NCBI RefSeq assembly: GCF_011064595.1
Contig: NZ_JAALJI010000001.1
Coordinates: 124,001 to 188,000 of the forward strand
Length of the DNA: 64,000 bases
Reading direction: 5' to 3'
From: Paludisphaera soli
GTDB lineage: Bacteria; Planctomycetota; Planctomycetia; Isosphaerales; Isosphaeraceae
Position 1 is the stretch's first letter. Each line of letters starts with the position of its first letter. Of this stretch, positions 1-7,345 are shown one piece after another. The notes beneath the pieces were generated by a model. That model saw only the letters and a list, made by a program, of their open reading frames with translations, was not told the origin of the DNA and ran no database searches. The translations under genes and the position numbers were made by a program.

Positions 1-118
1 CGTCGACCGGACCGTCGTCCTCGTCATGCCCGGCTCCCGCGCGGCCGTCGAGCTGGCCATGACCCGGATCATCCTCCCCGAACTCCCGCACCTCGTCCGC
101 GAGGCGCGGAAGTTGTGA
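1..118 (+). CDS. MoaB/MogA-type molybdopterin biosynthesis protein, C-terminal end (partial)
   Basis: Only the last 38 or so codons lie in the window; the frame enters at base 2 and stops at TGA 116-118. The visible end contains a 'VMPGS' loop, then 'AVELAM' and 'ILPELPHLV', which matches the conserved C-terminal block of MoaB/MogA proteins. Those proteins adenylylate molybdopterin before molybdenum insertion. A moaC gene at 27291-27785 supports molybdenum-cofactor synthesis in this organism but is too far away to share an operon. The call rests on a short fragment, and MoaB, MogA or a CinA-like fold member cannot be told apart here. Confidence 0.7.
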   Translation, partial: VDRTVVLVMPGSRAAVELAMTRIILPELPHLVREARKL

Positions 119-150
119 CGTCGATCTATCCAGGCATGAAATCATAAAGT

Positions 151-250
151 CCTTCCCCCCTGGCGGGGGAAGGTGGCCCGAAGGGCCGGATGAGGGGGGG
201 ACGAGCACGAACGCCGTCGCCGATCGTCCTTCTCCCACCAGGGGAGAAGG
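151..250. repeat. Dispersed palindromic intergenic element
   Basis: This 100-base block sits between two converging genes. It contains three hairpins in a row: a CCTTCCCCCC/GGGGGAAGG stem (151-173), GGCCC-GAA-GGGCC (175-187), and CCTTCTCCC/GGGGAGAAGG (228-250). The outer arms are related to each other. The architecture matches the widespread 'CCTTCTCCCC...GGAGAAGGTGGCCCGAAGGGCC' family of bacterial intergenic palindromes. It may serve as a bidirectional terminator for the MoaB-like gene and rsmG. Confidence 0.65.
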
Positions 251-268
251 AAGTCCGTGATGAGCGGA

Positions 269-1747
269 TCAGCCCCGCGCCCGCCGCGACCACGCATAGA
301 GCGCCACGGCCGTCGCCGTCGCCGCGTTGAGGGATTCGACGCCCTCGGCGATCGGGATGCGCCGCCTCGGCCCCCGTCGCAAGTGCTCGGGGAGGCCGGG
401 GCCCTCGACGCCCACGACCAGGCCGAAGGTCGCCGGGAAGGGCTCGGCGTCCAGGTCCTCGCCGGCGGCGTCGAGTGCGATCAAGGGGGTCGAGGAGTGC
501 AGCTCGCGAATCGACGGGCCCGTCATCAGTTCGGTCTGGAACAGCGCCGGGCCGGCGGCGCGGCTGGCGCGGGGGTGGAACGGGTGGGCCGCTTCTTGCA
601 GGAGGACCACGCGCGGGACGCCGAAGGCCGCAGCCGACCGGATCACCGCGCCCACGTTCTCCGGGTCCTGGAACGGCACGAACAGGGTGCAGCCCTCAGG
701 CCAGGGATCGGCGTCCGACCACGAAGGGATCGCCCGGGCCACGACGAGCAGGAGGGGCGCGTGCGTGCCGGCCGCGTCGAGGGTCTTGAACAGGGGCGTC
801 GACAGGCGGTGCCAGGTCCACGAGGCGTCGGCCGGGGGGGGGCCTTCGGAGTCGGTGATCCAGCCGACGACGCGGTCGGGGAAGCGTTCGGCGACCTCGG
901 CGGTGATCCTCGGGCCCGAAAGAATCGCCTGGCCGTGCTTGCGGACGCCCCGGCCGGTCAGCAGGTCGGAGAGCTGGCGAAACGTCGCGTTCGACTCGCT
1001 GGTGATCTCGCGGACGACCCCTTCGAAGGCCCGCGCGGCGCGCGCCGGGGCGTCCCTCGAGGAGAGCGGCGGGTCGGCGTCGGTCCGCTCGTAGACGACC
1101 AGCCGGCGGTCGTGGGTCGTGCCGGGGATCGAGTAGGCGTGGTCGGCCTCCAGGCGGAACTGGGCCTTCCAGTCGCGGTCGGCCTCCTCGATCTCGGGGT
1201 CGCAGCCGGGCCCCTTCATGAAGATCATCCGGCCGCCGGGCTCGATGCACGCGGCGACCCGCTCGAACGTCTCGGGGATCGAGGCCACCGCCCGGGTGAT
1301 GATCCCCCGGACCTTTCCGGGGTAATCCGGCCCCAGCTTGTGGGCGTAGACCTCGGTGCCCTCGAACCCCAGCCGCTCGCAGACCTGCCCCAGAAACTCG
1401 GCGCGGGCCGACCGGGGCTCGCACAGGATCATGTGGACTTCGGGCCGGGCGATCTTGAGCGGCACGCCGGGCAGCCCAGGGCCGGAGCCCATGTCGATCA
1501 GCGGCGAGGGGAGGTCGACGAACTGGAGGACCAGCAGGCTGTCGACGTAGTGCTTGAGGACCATGTTCTCGAAGTTGTGGATCCGCGTCATGTTCAACGC
1601 CGGATTCGCCGCGCGGAGCATCTGGTGATAGGTCCAGAGGGCGTCGTACTGGTCCGACGCCAGTTCCACGCCGCAATCGCGCAAGAGGGCCTCCAGGCCG
1701 CCACGTCCAGGTCTCAACGACGCCTCCCCCAACCGCTCGAACCGCAC
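269..1747 (-). CDS. rsmG: RsmG 16S rRNA G527 methyltransferase fused to a SpoU/TrmH-family RNA methyltransferase
   Basis: 492 residues, about twice the usual RsmG length. Residues 1-225 are RsmG (GidB): 'NMTRI' and 'HYVDSL' near the N-terminus, then the SAM loop 'DMGSGPGLPGVPLKI' and 'ITRAVA'. RsmG methylates N7 of G527 in 16S rRNA. From about residue 235 a SpoU substrate-binding-like segment starts ('ITSESNATFRQL'). The SPOUT catalytic domain follows, with motif 1 'DPENVGAVIRSAAAFG', motif 2 'VGVEGPGLP' and motif 3 'IPIAEGVESLNAATATAVALY'. That domain 2'-O-methylates tRNA or rRNA ribose in this family; the target here cannot be assigned. The two domains are joined in one continuous frame with no internal stop. 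The gene is divergent from the FtsH-like gene at 1960. Confidence 0.9.
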   Translation of the reverse strand: MRFERLGEASLRPGRGGLEALLRDCGVELASDQYDALWTYHQMLRAANPALNMTRIHNFENMVLKHYVDSLLVLQFVDLPSPLIDMGSGPGLPGVPLKIARPEVHMILCEPRSARAEFLGQVCERLGFEGTEVYAHKLGPDYPGKVRGIITRAVASIPETFERVAACIEPGGRMIFMKGPGCDPEIEEADRDWKAQFRLEADHAYSIPGTTHDRRLVVYERTDADPPLSSRDAPARAARAFEGVVREITSESNATFRQLSDLLTGRGVRKHGQAILSGPRITAEVAERFPDRVVGWITDSEGPPPADASWTWHRLSTPLFKTLDAAGTHAPLLLVVARAIPSWSDADPWPEGCTLFVPFQDPENVGAVIRSAAAFGVPRVVLLQEAAHPFHPRASRAAGPALFQTELMTGPSIRELHSSTPLIALDAAGEDLDAEPFPATFGLVVGVEGPGLPEHLRRGPRRRIPIAEGVESLNAATATAVALYAWSRRARG

Positions 1748-1959
1748 GAATGCCCGTCGCGTCGCGGGCGCGGCTCCATCGTACCCGCCCCGCGTCGAAG
1801 CGACGACGTCAAGAGCCGCCGGAACGGCTCGGCCGGCGAGTCGGCCGACTCGCGGGAGCCTCTCGATGCCGAGCGTCGGCTGTTTTCGTCTCGCCCGTCC
1901 GGTAGAATCGTCTCGTCTGGGCCGCCCTTTTTGCCAACGTCGCAGGAGATGGTTCGCTC

Positions 1960-2499
1960 GTGGATAAACGACAGATCTCGCGGCGGCTCGCCTTTCTGAG
2001 GATCCTCCCCAGGCCCCGGACCTGGGCGATCCTGCTGATCCTGGGTTTCCTCTTCTGGCAACTCATCCCCGATGCGGCGACCATGCCGTTCAATCCCTGG
2101 TTCCTCGATCAGGTCGAGGAGGGGAACGTCAAGAGCCTGATCCTGAACGGCCTGGAAGCCCATGGGGAGCTTCGTGAACCCCGGGAATTCCAGGCGAAGC
2201 CCGGAGCCGCTGCGATCCTCGTTCGGAGATACCGGACTCAATTTCCCACCGAGGCAGCGGTCCAATCCGCGGTCGACGACTTGATGACGGGAGGCGAGAC
2301 TCTTGAGGATCGCGTGCTGATCGAGAGGCGCGACGAAGTACGGCCCAACGAGACCGCCTCCCGGGTGCTGTTCACGAGCGCGATCGCGTCGCTCGCCTTC
2401 TGGTACGGCATGCGGAGAGGATACGCCTTGAAGGTCGCCGCCGACGCGGCGGGGCTCGGGACGGCTTCCCCGGAACCCCCCGGCCCCGCTACCCCCTGA
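1960..2499 (+). CDS. Truncated FtsH-like protein: membrane and extracytoplasmic domain only
   Basis: 179 residues. It starts with GTG, preceded by AGGAG at 1944-1948; a TAGAAT box at 1903-1908 could be its -10. A membrane segment ('WAILLILGFLFWQLIP') is followed by a soluble domain and a second membrane segment ('VLFTSAIASLAFWYGM'). It aligns collinearly with the first ~180 residues of the FtsH encoded 140 bases downstream. Shared blocks are 'NPWFLDQV', 'NVK.L', 'GELRE', 'FP.E..IQ/VQ' and 'EDRV.IE'. It then ends, with no AAA+ domain and no zinc protease domain. It therefore looks like a duplicated 5' half of ftsH, kept as a separate intact gene. It could insert into or modulate the FtsH hexamer (inference). 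It cannot itself be an ATPase or protease. Confidence 0.85.
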   Translation: MDKRQISRRLAFLRILPRPRTWAILLILGFLFWQLIPDAATMPFNPWFLDQVEEGNVKSLILNGLEAHGELREPREFQAKPGAAAILVRRYRTQFPTEAAVQSAVDDLMTGGETLEDRVLIERRDEVRPNETASRVLFTSAIASLAFWYGMRRGYALKVAADAAGLGTASPEPPGPATP

Positions 2500-2524
2500 C
2501 CTTCGGTCGCTTTTCCGCTACAAT
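2496..2524 (+). promoter_or_regulatory. Probable promoter of ftsH
   Basis: CTGACC (2496-2501), a 17-base spacer and TACAAT (2519-2524) match the -35/-10 consensus at 4/6 and 5/6 positions. The site starts inside the last codons of the FtsH-like gene, about 115 bases before the ftsH ATG. It would let ftsH be transcribed independently of its short paralogue. Confidence 0.5.
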
Positions 2525-2640
2525 TCCATGAACGCCCGTCGGTCGCCGTACCCCGAGTCCCCCCGAACGACCGGGAAGGGCCGGGCCGGGGCCTCCCGGA
2601 TGTTGTGACGCGTCGCCTTGGTTCTATAGAGTGAGACCGC

Positions 2641-4650
2641 ATGGAGAACCGACCTCAGCAGCAGGAGCCCCCGCGCCGGCCGTCGCCCCCTCCCGCCCGC
2701 AAGCCCAACGGGGCCGCGGGCCCGCCGACGCCCCCTTGGCTCTGGGTGATTCTCCTCGGGGGATTCGCCTTCATCTTCTGGCAGTTCATCCCCAAGCCCG
2801 AGACGTCCGTCCCCTACAACCCCTGGTTCCTCGACCAGGTGGACCAGGACAACGTGAAGGCCCTCTCGCTCATGGGGACCGAGGCGCGCGGCGAGTTGCG
2901 CGAGGCGCGGCCGTATCAGCCGTCGCCGACCTCCGCGACCGAGGTGGAAGTCCGGAAGTTCATCACCTATTTCCCGTCGGAAGACTCCATCCAGCCGGTC
3001 GTCGAGGCGCTTCGCAAGAAGGGCAAGAAGCCCGAGGACCGGGTGCGGATCGAGCCCAGCCCGGCGAACCAGGCCACCGGCGTCGTCTGGCTGATGCTCC
3101 TGCTGCCGACGTTCCTGATCCTCGGCTTCATTTACCTGATGATGCGCCGGGCCCGCGACCAGTTCGACGGCGGCATCCTCGGCAGCTTCGTCAAGAGCCC
3201 CGCCAAGCGGCACGACAAGTCCAAGCAGAGGACGACGTTCGAGGAGGTCGCCGGGCTGGAGAACGCCAAGGCGGAACTCCAGGAGATCGTCGAATTCCTC
3301 AAGAGCCCGGAGAAGTTCCAGCGCCTGGGGGGCCGGATCCCCAAGGGAGTGCTCCTGATCGGCCCTCCGGGCACCGGCAAGACCCTGCTCGGCCGCGCCG
3401 TGGCCGGCGAGGCGGGGGTGCCGTTCTACTCGATCTCCGGGTCCGAGTTCATCCAGATGTTCGTCGGCGTGGGCGCCAGCCGCGTCCGCGACATGTTCAA
3501 GACGGCCAAGGAGAACTCCCCCTGCATCCTGTTCATCGACGAGATCGACGCCGTCGGCCGGGTCCGCGGCGCGGGGCTCGGCGGCGGGCATGACGAGCGC
3601 GAACAGACCCTCAACCAGATCCTCACCGAGATGGACGGGTTCTCCCCCAGCGAGAGCGTCATCGTCCTGGCCGCCACCAACCGGCCCGATGTGCTCGACC
3701 CCGCCCTGCTCCGCCCCGGCCGGTTCGACCGCCACGTCACCGTCGACCTGCCGACCAAGAAGGGCCGGCTGGAGATCCTCAAGGTCCACGCCCGCAATGT
3801 CCCCCTCGCCGACGACGTCGACCTCGGCCGGATCGCGCGGAACACCGTCGGCATGAGCGGCGCCGACCTGGCCAACCTCGTCAACGAGGCCGCACTGCTC
3901 GCCACCCGCGAGGATAAGGCGGCCGTCGACGACAAGGACCTGGAGGCCGCGCTCGACAAGGTGGTCCTCGGGGCCAAGCGCGAGGAGGTCATCACCGACC
4001 GCGACAAACGGGCCACCGCTTACCACGAGGTCGGCCACGCCCTCGTCGCCTGGCTCACCCCCCGGTCCGACCCGGTGCACAAGGTCACCATCATCCCCCG
4101 AGGCCGCTCCCTCGGCGTGACCCAGTTCATGCCCGAGGAAGACCGCGTCAGCTACAACGAGAGCCAGATCAAGGCGCGGTTGTACAACGCGATGGGGGGC
4201 CGGGCCGCCGAGCGCCTGATCTACAACGACCTGAGCACCGGCGCCGCCCAGGACCTCGACCACGCCACGCGGCTCGTCCGCAAGATGGTCACCCAGTGGG
4301 GCATGAGCGAGCGCGTGGGCCCGGTCTCGTTCCGCTCCAGCTCCGAGCACCCGTTCCTCGGCCGCGAGATGTCCGAGCCTCGCGACCACTCGGAGCACAT
4401 GCAGCAGATCATCGACGAGGAGGTCGCCCGCATCCTCCGCGAGGCCGAGGAGCACGCCTTCCGCCTCCTGGAGGAGCATCGCGACGAGCTGGAACGCCTG
4501 ACCGAGGCCCTCATCGAGAAGGAAGTCCTCACCGAGTCCGAGATCACCCAGCTCATCGGCAAGCGCTCCGGCCACGTCGAGCCCGAGGCCGCCGGCGCCG
4601 CCGCCCCGGACGGCGGCGAGGTGGTGGCGTCGCTGGACAACCCGAGCTGA
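2641..4650 (+). CDS. ftsH: ATP-dependent zinc metalloprotease FtsH
   Basis: 669 residues, normal for FtsH. A proline-rich cytoplasmic head is followed by TM1, an extracytoplasmic domain and TM2 near residues 145-165. The AAA+ module has Walker A 'GPPGTGKT' (241-248), Walker B 'LFIDEID' with D300/E301, and an arginine-finger 'RPGRFDR' region. The M41 protease domain carries the zinc motif HEVGH (462-466). FtsH is a membrane-anchored hexamer that degrades misfolded membrane proteins and short-lived regulators. Its N-terminal part is clearly paralogous to the 179-residue protein encoded just upstream. A strong hairpin follows the stop codon. Confidence 0.97.
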   Translation: MENRPQQQEPPRRPSPPPARKPNGAAGPPTPPWLWVILLGGFAFIFWQFIPKPETSVPYNPWFLDQVDQDNVKALSLMGTEARGELREARPYQPSPTSATEVEVRKFITYFPSEDSIQPVVEALRKKGKKPEDRVRIEPSPANQATGVVWLMLLLPTFLILGFIYLMMRRARDQFDGGILGSFVKSPAKRHDKSKQRTTFEEVAGLENAKAELQEIVEFLKSPEKFQRLGGRIPKGVLLIGPPGTGKTLLGRAVAGEAGVPFYSISGSEFIQMFVGVGASRVRDMFKTAKENSPCILFIDEIDAVGRVRGAGLGGGHDEREQTLNQILTEMDGFSPSESVIVLAATNRPDVLDPALLRPGRFDRHVTVDLPTKKGRLEILKVHARNVPLADDVDLGRIARNTVGMSGADLANLVNEAALLATREDKAAVDDKDLEAALDKVVLGAKREEVITDRDKRATAYHEVGHALVAWLTPRSDPVHKVTIIPRGRSLGVTQFMPEEDRVSYNESQIKARLYNAMGGRAAERLIYNDLSTGAAQDLDHATRLVRKMVTQWGMSERVGPVSFRSSSEHPFLGREMSEPRDHSEHMQQIIDEEVARILREAEEHAFRLLEEHRDELERLTEALIEKEVLTESEITQLIGKRSGHVEPEAAGAAAPDGGEVVASLDNPS

Positions 4651-4677
4651 ATCGGAAGCTCGAGCGATCGACCCGTA

Positions 4678-4718
4678 GCCGCCCCGGCGGGAGACCACCC
4701 GCCGGGGCGGCTTGCTTT
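4678..4718 (+). terminator. Intrinsic terminator after ftsH
   Basis: A perfect 14-bp stem (4678-4691 with 4698-4711) has a 6-base loop 'AGACCA' and is followed by TTGCTTT. It lies 28 bases past the ftsH stop codon. Confidence 0.75.
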
Positions 4719-4744
4719 CGACTTCCCCCGGGAGGCCCGCCGCG

Positions 4745-5377
4745 ATGGCCCACCTCGTCCTGCTCGGCGATTCGATCTTCGACAACGCCCGCTACGTCCC
4801 CGACGCCCCCTCGGTCGTCGACCACCTCCGCCGGGGGCTCCCGGCCGGCTGGAAGGCGTCGCTGCTCGCCGTCGACGGGTCGGTCACGGCCCAGGTGCCC
4901 GGCCAGCTGGCCCGCTTGCCCGCCGACGCCTCCCATCTCGTCGTGAGCGTCGGCGGCAACGACGCGCTGCGGTATTCGGGAATGATCGCGCGCGAGCCCG
5001 TTTCCTCGTTCCCCGACGCGCTGACCCGGTTGGCGGACATCGCTGAGACCTTTCAGCGCGAATATCGGAGGATGTTGGGGAGCGTGCTGGCCCTCGACCT
5101 GCCGACGTTCGCCTGCACCGTCTACGACGCGATCCCGGGGCTCGAACGCTCCGATCAGGCCGGCCTGCGCCTGTTCAACGAGATCATCCTGCGCGAGGCG
5201 TTCGCGGCCGGCTTGACGGTGATCGACCTCCGTCTGATCTGCACCGAGGCCGCGGATTACTCGATCCTCTCCCCCATCGAACCGTCCGGCCGTGGGGGCG
5301 GCAAGATCGCTGGGGCCGTCGTCCGCGCCCTGGCCGACCCGGACGGGCCCGGGACCACCCGCCGGGTCGTCGTCTGA
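4745..5377 (+). CDS. SGNH/GDSL-family hydrolase
   Basis: 210 residues from ATG 4745. An upstream in-frame TTG at 4712 lies directly behind the terminator hairpin and is not chosen. The SGNH block I motif 'LLGDSIFDN' gives the nucleophile Ser near residue 9, and 'SVGGNDAL' is block III. The usual C-terminal DxxH is not visible. In its place the end reads 'SPIEPSGRGGGKIA', so catalysis may differ from a textbook GDSL esterase or the His may be supplied elsewhere. No signal peptide is seen, so it is probably cytoplasmic. Substrate unknown. Confidence 0.8.
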   Translation: MAHLVLLGDSIFDNARYVPDAPSVVDHLRRGLPAGWKASLLAVDGSVTAQVPGQLARLPADASHLVVSVGGNDALRYSGMIAREPVSSFPDALTRLADIAETFQREYRRMLGSVLALDLPTFACTVYDAIPGLERSDQAGLRLFNEIILREAFAAGLTVIDLRLICTEAADYSILSPIEPSGRGGGKIAGAVVRALADPDGPGTTRRVVV

Positions 5378-5410
5378 CCGGGCGACCGCCCCGACGCGAC
5401 GGGTCGCGCC

Positions 5411-5438
5411 TTGCGGCGCGGGCGTCCGCTGGTATGGT
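5411..5438 (+). promoter_or_regulatory. Candidate promoter of the PfkB kinase gene
   Basis: TTGCGG (5411-5416), 16 bases, TATGGT (5433-5438). If it is used, transcription starts near 5445, which excludes any translation start upstream of that point and supports GTG 5519. Confidence 0.35.
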
Positions 5439-5518
5439 GGAACCGGCCTCGACGCATCCGAGGTCCGACCGTTGAGGCCCCGATTCCTCCCGCCCTCCTT
5501 CCCAGGGATCATCCAGCC

Positions 5519-6511
5519 GTGCCGACGCCTCCCTCTCCGTCCTCGACTTCTCGGCCCCCCGTCGTCTCGGCGGGCATGGTCCTGGTGGACCACCTGACGC
5601 CCCCGATCTCCCACATGCCGAAGCCCGGCGAGCTGATCGCCGTCGACCAGCTCTACCTGAACATCGGCGGCGGAGCGGCCAACACGAGCATGGCCCTGGG
5701 CCGGCTGGGCGTGCCGGTGTCGGTCTCGGCCCGCATCGGCGACGACGCCTTCGGCCGGTTCATCGTCGAGTCGCTCCAATCCGGCGGCGTCGGCACCGAC
5801 GACATCAAGATCGACCCCGAGCGCGAGACGAGCCAGACGCTCATCGTCAACGTCCAGGACGAGGACCGCCGGTTCATCCACACCCTGGGCGCGAACCGGG
5901 GCTACGTCCCGGCCGACATGGACGCCGCGCTGGCCGTCCCCCCCAAGGTCCTCCACATCGGCTATTTCCTGATCCTCCCCCAGCTCGACGGCGAGGGCCT
6001 GGCGAAGCGCTTCGCCAAGGTCCAGCAGGCCGGTGGGCACACGATCCTGGACGTCGTCACCCCCGGCCCCGGCGATTACATCGAGCCCCTGCGCAAGGTC
6101 CTCCCCTACACCGACGTCTTCGTCCCGAACACGGACGAGGCGGCCTTGATCCTGGGCGAGCACGACCCGATCCGCCAGGCTCGCGCCTTCCGCGACATGG
6201 GCGCCCGCCGCGTGGTGGTGACGATGGGGGACCGGGGCCTGGTGTCGCTCTCGAACGACAACGAGGTCCGCATGGGCTCGTTCCCCGTCACGTTCGTCGA
6301 CGGCACCGGCGGCGGCGACGCCTTCAACGCCGGCTACATCGTCGGACTGCTCGAAGGCAAGTCCGAGCTGGACTGCCTCACCCTCGCCAGCGCCGTGGGG
6401 GCGAGCTGCGTCCGCCAGGTCGGCGCAACCCCCGGCGTCTTCCGTCGCCACGAGGCCGACGAGTTCCTCGCCCGCCACTCCCTGCCGATCGACAGCCTGG
6501 CCGTCAGCTGA
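5519..6511 (+). CDS. PfkB-family sugar kinase
   Basis: 330 residues from GTG 5519. The ribokinase fold begins just after the start ('VVSAGMVLVDHL'), with the substrate Gly-Gly motif 'NIGGGAANTSMALGRLG'. The C-terminal PfkB signature 'DGTGGGDAFNAGY' holds the catalytic Asp and the anion hole. PfkB kinases phosphorylate sugars or nucleosides at a primary hydroxyl with ATP; the substrate cannot be read from the sequence. An earlier in-frame ATG at 5411 would add about 36 arginine- and proline-rich residues of no family likeness and lies inside the likely promoter. The gene stands alone between the SGNH gene and a repeat-rich gap. Confidence 0.88.
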   Translation: MPTPPSPSSTSRPPVVSAGMVLVDHLTPPISHMPKPGELIAVDQLYLNIGGGAANTSMALGRLGVPVSVSARIGDDAFGRFIVESLQSGGVGTDDIKIDPERETSQTLIVNVQDEDRRFIHTLGANRGYVPADMDAALAVPPKVLHIGYFLILPQLDGEGLAKRFAKVQQAGGHTILDVVTPGPGDYIEPLRKVLPYTDVFVPNTDEAALILGEHDPIRQARAFRDMGARRVVVTMGDRGLVSLSNDNEVRMGSFPVTFVDGTGGGDAFNAGYIVGLLEGKSELDCLTLASAVGASCVRQVGATPGVFRRHEADEFLARHSLPIDSLAVS

Positions 6512-6553
6512 CCCGGCCCCGAGCCCACTCCGGGACGAAGCCGATTCCCCATC

Positions 6554-6583
6554 GAGGCTCCGCGACCGCCGTCGCGGGGCCTC
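6554..6583. terminator. Terminator-like hairpin after the PfkB gene
   Basis: A 13-bp stem (6554-6566 with 6571-6583) with one T-G pair and loop CGCC. There is no clear U-run. It sits 42 bases past the PfkB stop in a gap between converging genes. Confidence 0.55.
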
Positions 6584-6694
6584 GTTCGCGTTCCGCGTCC
6601 CCGTTCGGCGAATCGGGGCCACTGTTATCCTGGGACGTTCCGCAAACCGCCGCGCTCGTCGGCGATTCGCCGGTCGCGAAGAACCGGGCGAAGC

Positions 6695-6714
6695 GCGCCG
6701 AACGAAGCCAATTC
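6695..6714 (-). repeat. Dispersed 20-base repeat, copy 1
   Basis: The reverse complement of this 20-mer is identical base for base to 34873-34892, about 28 kb away in the other orientation. Degenerate copies flank both sites, so this looks like a family of short intergenic repeats. Confidence 0.75.
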
Positions 6715-6822
6715 CTGGGTGCCGTTTTCCTCGGTTAAGATGTTGCAGAGATTCGGCTTCCGGCCGATGGGTTCGTTTTCGGGGCGGTGCGAACGAAGCC
6801 GATTTCGGGCGGCCTGGGCGTA

Positions 6823-7245
6823 TCAGATGTCGACGATCACCTCGGCGAACCAGCCGTCGTCCCGGCGTTCCAGGATCAGGCCGTGGTAGGTGGCGGCCTT
6901 GACCTCGTGGTCGAGTTCGTGGCGGTCGGGGTTGATGGGCTCCCCGGCGATCGCGGCGGTCAGAGACAGGCCGTCGGGGGCGACGATCACGTCGAAGCGG
7001 CCGTAGAGCGCGTGGCGGGTCTCGACGCGGAAGATCAGCTCGTTGAGCCAGTCGACCAGGAGCCGTTCGGGGGAATCGGAGGTCAGGGCGACCGTCTCCT
7101 CGGCGCGGGTCTCGATGGTCGATCGATCGGCGGTGACCACGTCGAAGAGCCCCTCGGCGGCGGACCGGAAGAGGTCGGCCAAGTCGTCGGCGAAGACCCG
7201 AAGCCCCAGGTCGGCCGTATGCTCGAAGACTTCCACGCGTCCCAT
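6823..7245 (-). CDS. Archease-family protein
   Basis: 140 residues from ATG 7245, chosen because GGGGAGG lies 6 bases upstream; an ATG at 7251 is too close to that site. The N-terminal 'EVFEHTADLGLRVFA', the central 'AAEGLFDVV' and 'LLVDWLNELIF', and the C-terminal 'EVKAATYHGL' are the conserved archease blocks, including the acidic metal-binding residues. Archease activates the RNA ligase RtcB by speeding guanylylation, in tRNA splicing or RNA repair. No rtcB is in this window, so its partner must be elsewhere. Confidence 0.88.
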   Translation of the reverse strand: MGRVEVFEHTADLGLRVFADDLADLFRSAAEGLFDVVTADRSTIETRAEETVALTSDSPERLLVDWLNELIFRVETRHALYGRFDVIVAPDGLSLTAAIAGEPINPDRHELDHEVKAATYHGLILERRDDGWFAEVIVDI

Positions 7246-7345
7246 GCCCATCCTCCCCCAACTCTTCCGCTCCGCCCGATCGGGAGGGCCTGGATCGGAC
7301 CTCGCGTCAGATCCCAAGGTTCGCCGCGGCCTGCTGGGTGCTGGG

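Larger units (their letters stand above)
6512..6822. other. Intergenic gap with hairpin and short dispersed repeat copies
   Basis: A 311-base gap between converging genes. It holds a terminator-like hairpin (6554-6583) and several copies of a short motif around ACGAAGCCRATTC: at 6535-6547, 6701-6714 and 6791-6804, plus a degenerate inverted copy near 6751-6776. No protein gene is supported. Confidence 0.6.

Noticed and set aside
257-1999. A 580-residue plus-strand frame over rsmG
   Set aside because: Antisense to clear RsmG and SpoU motifs.
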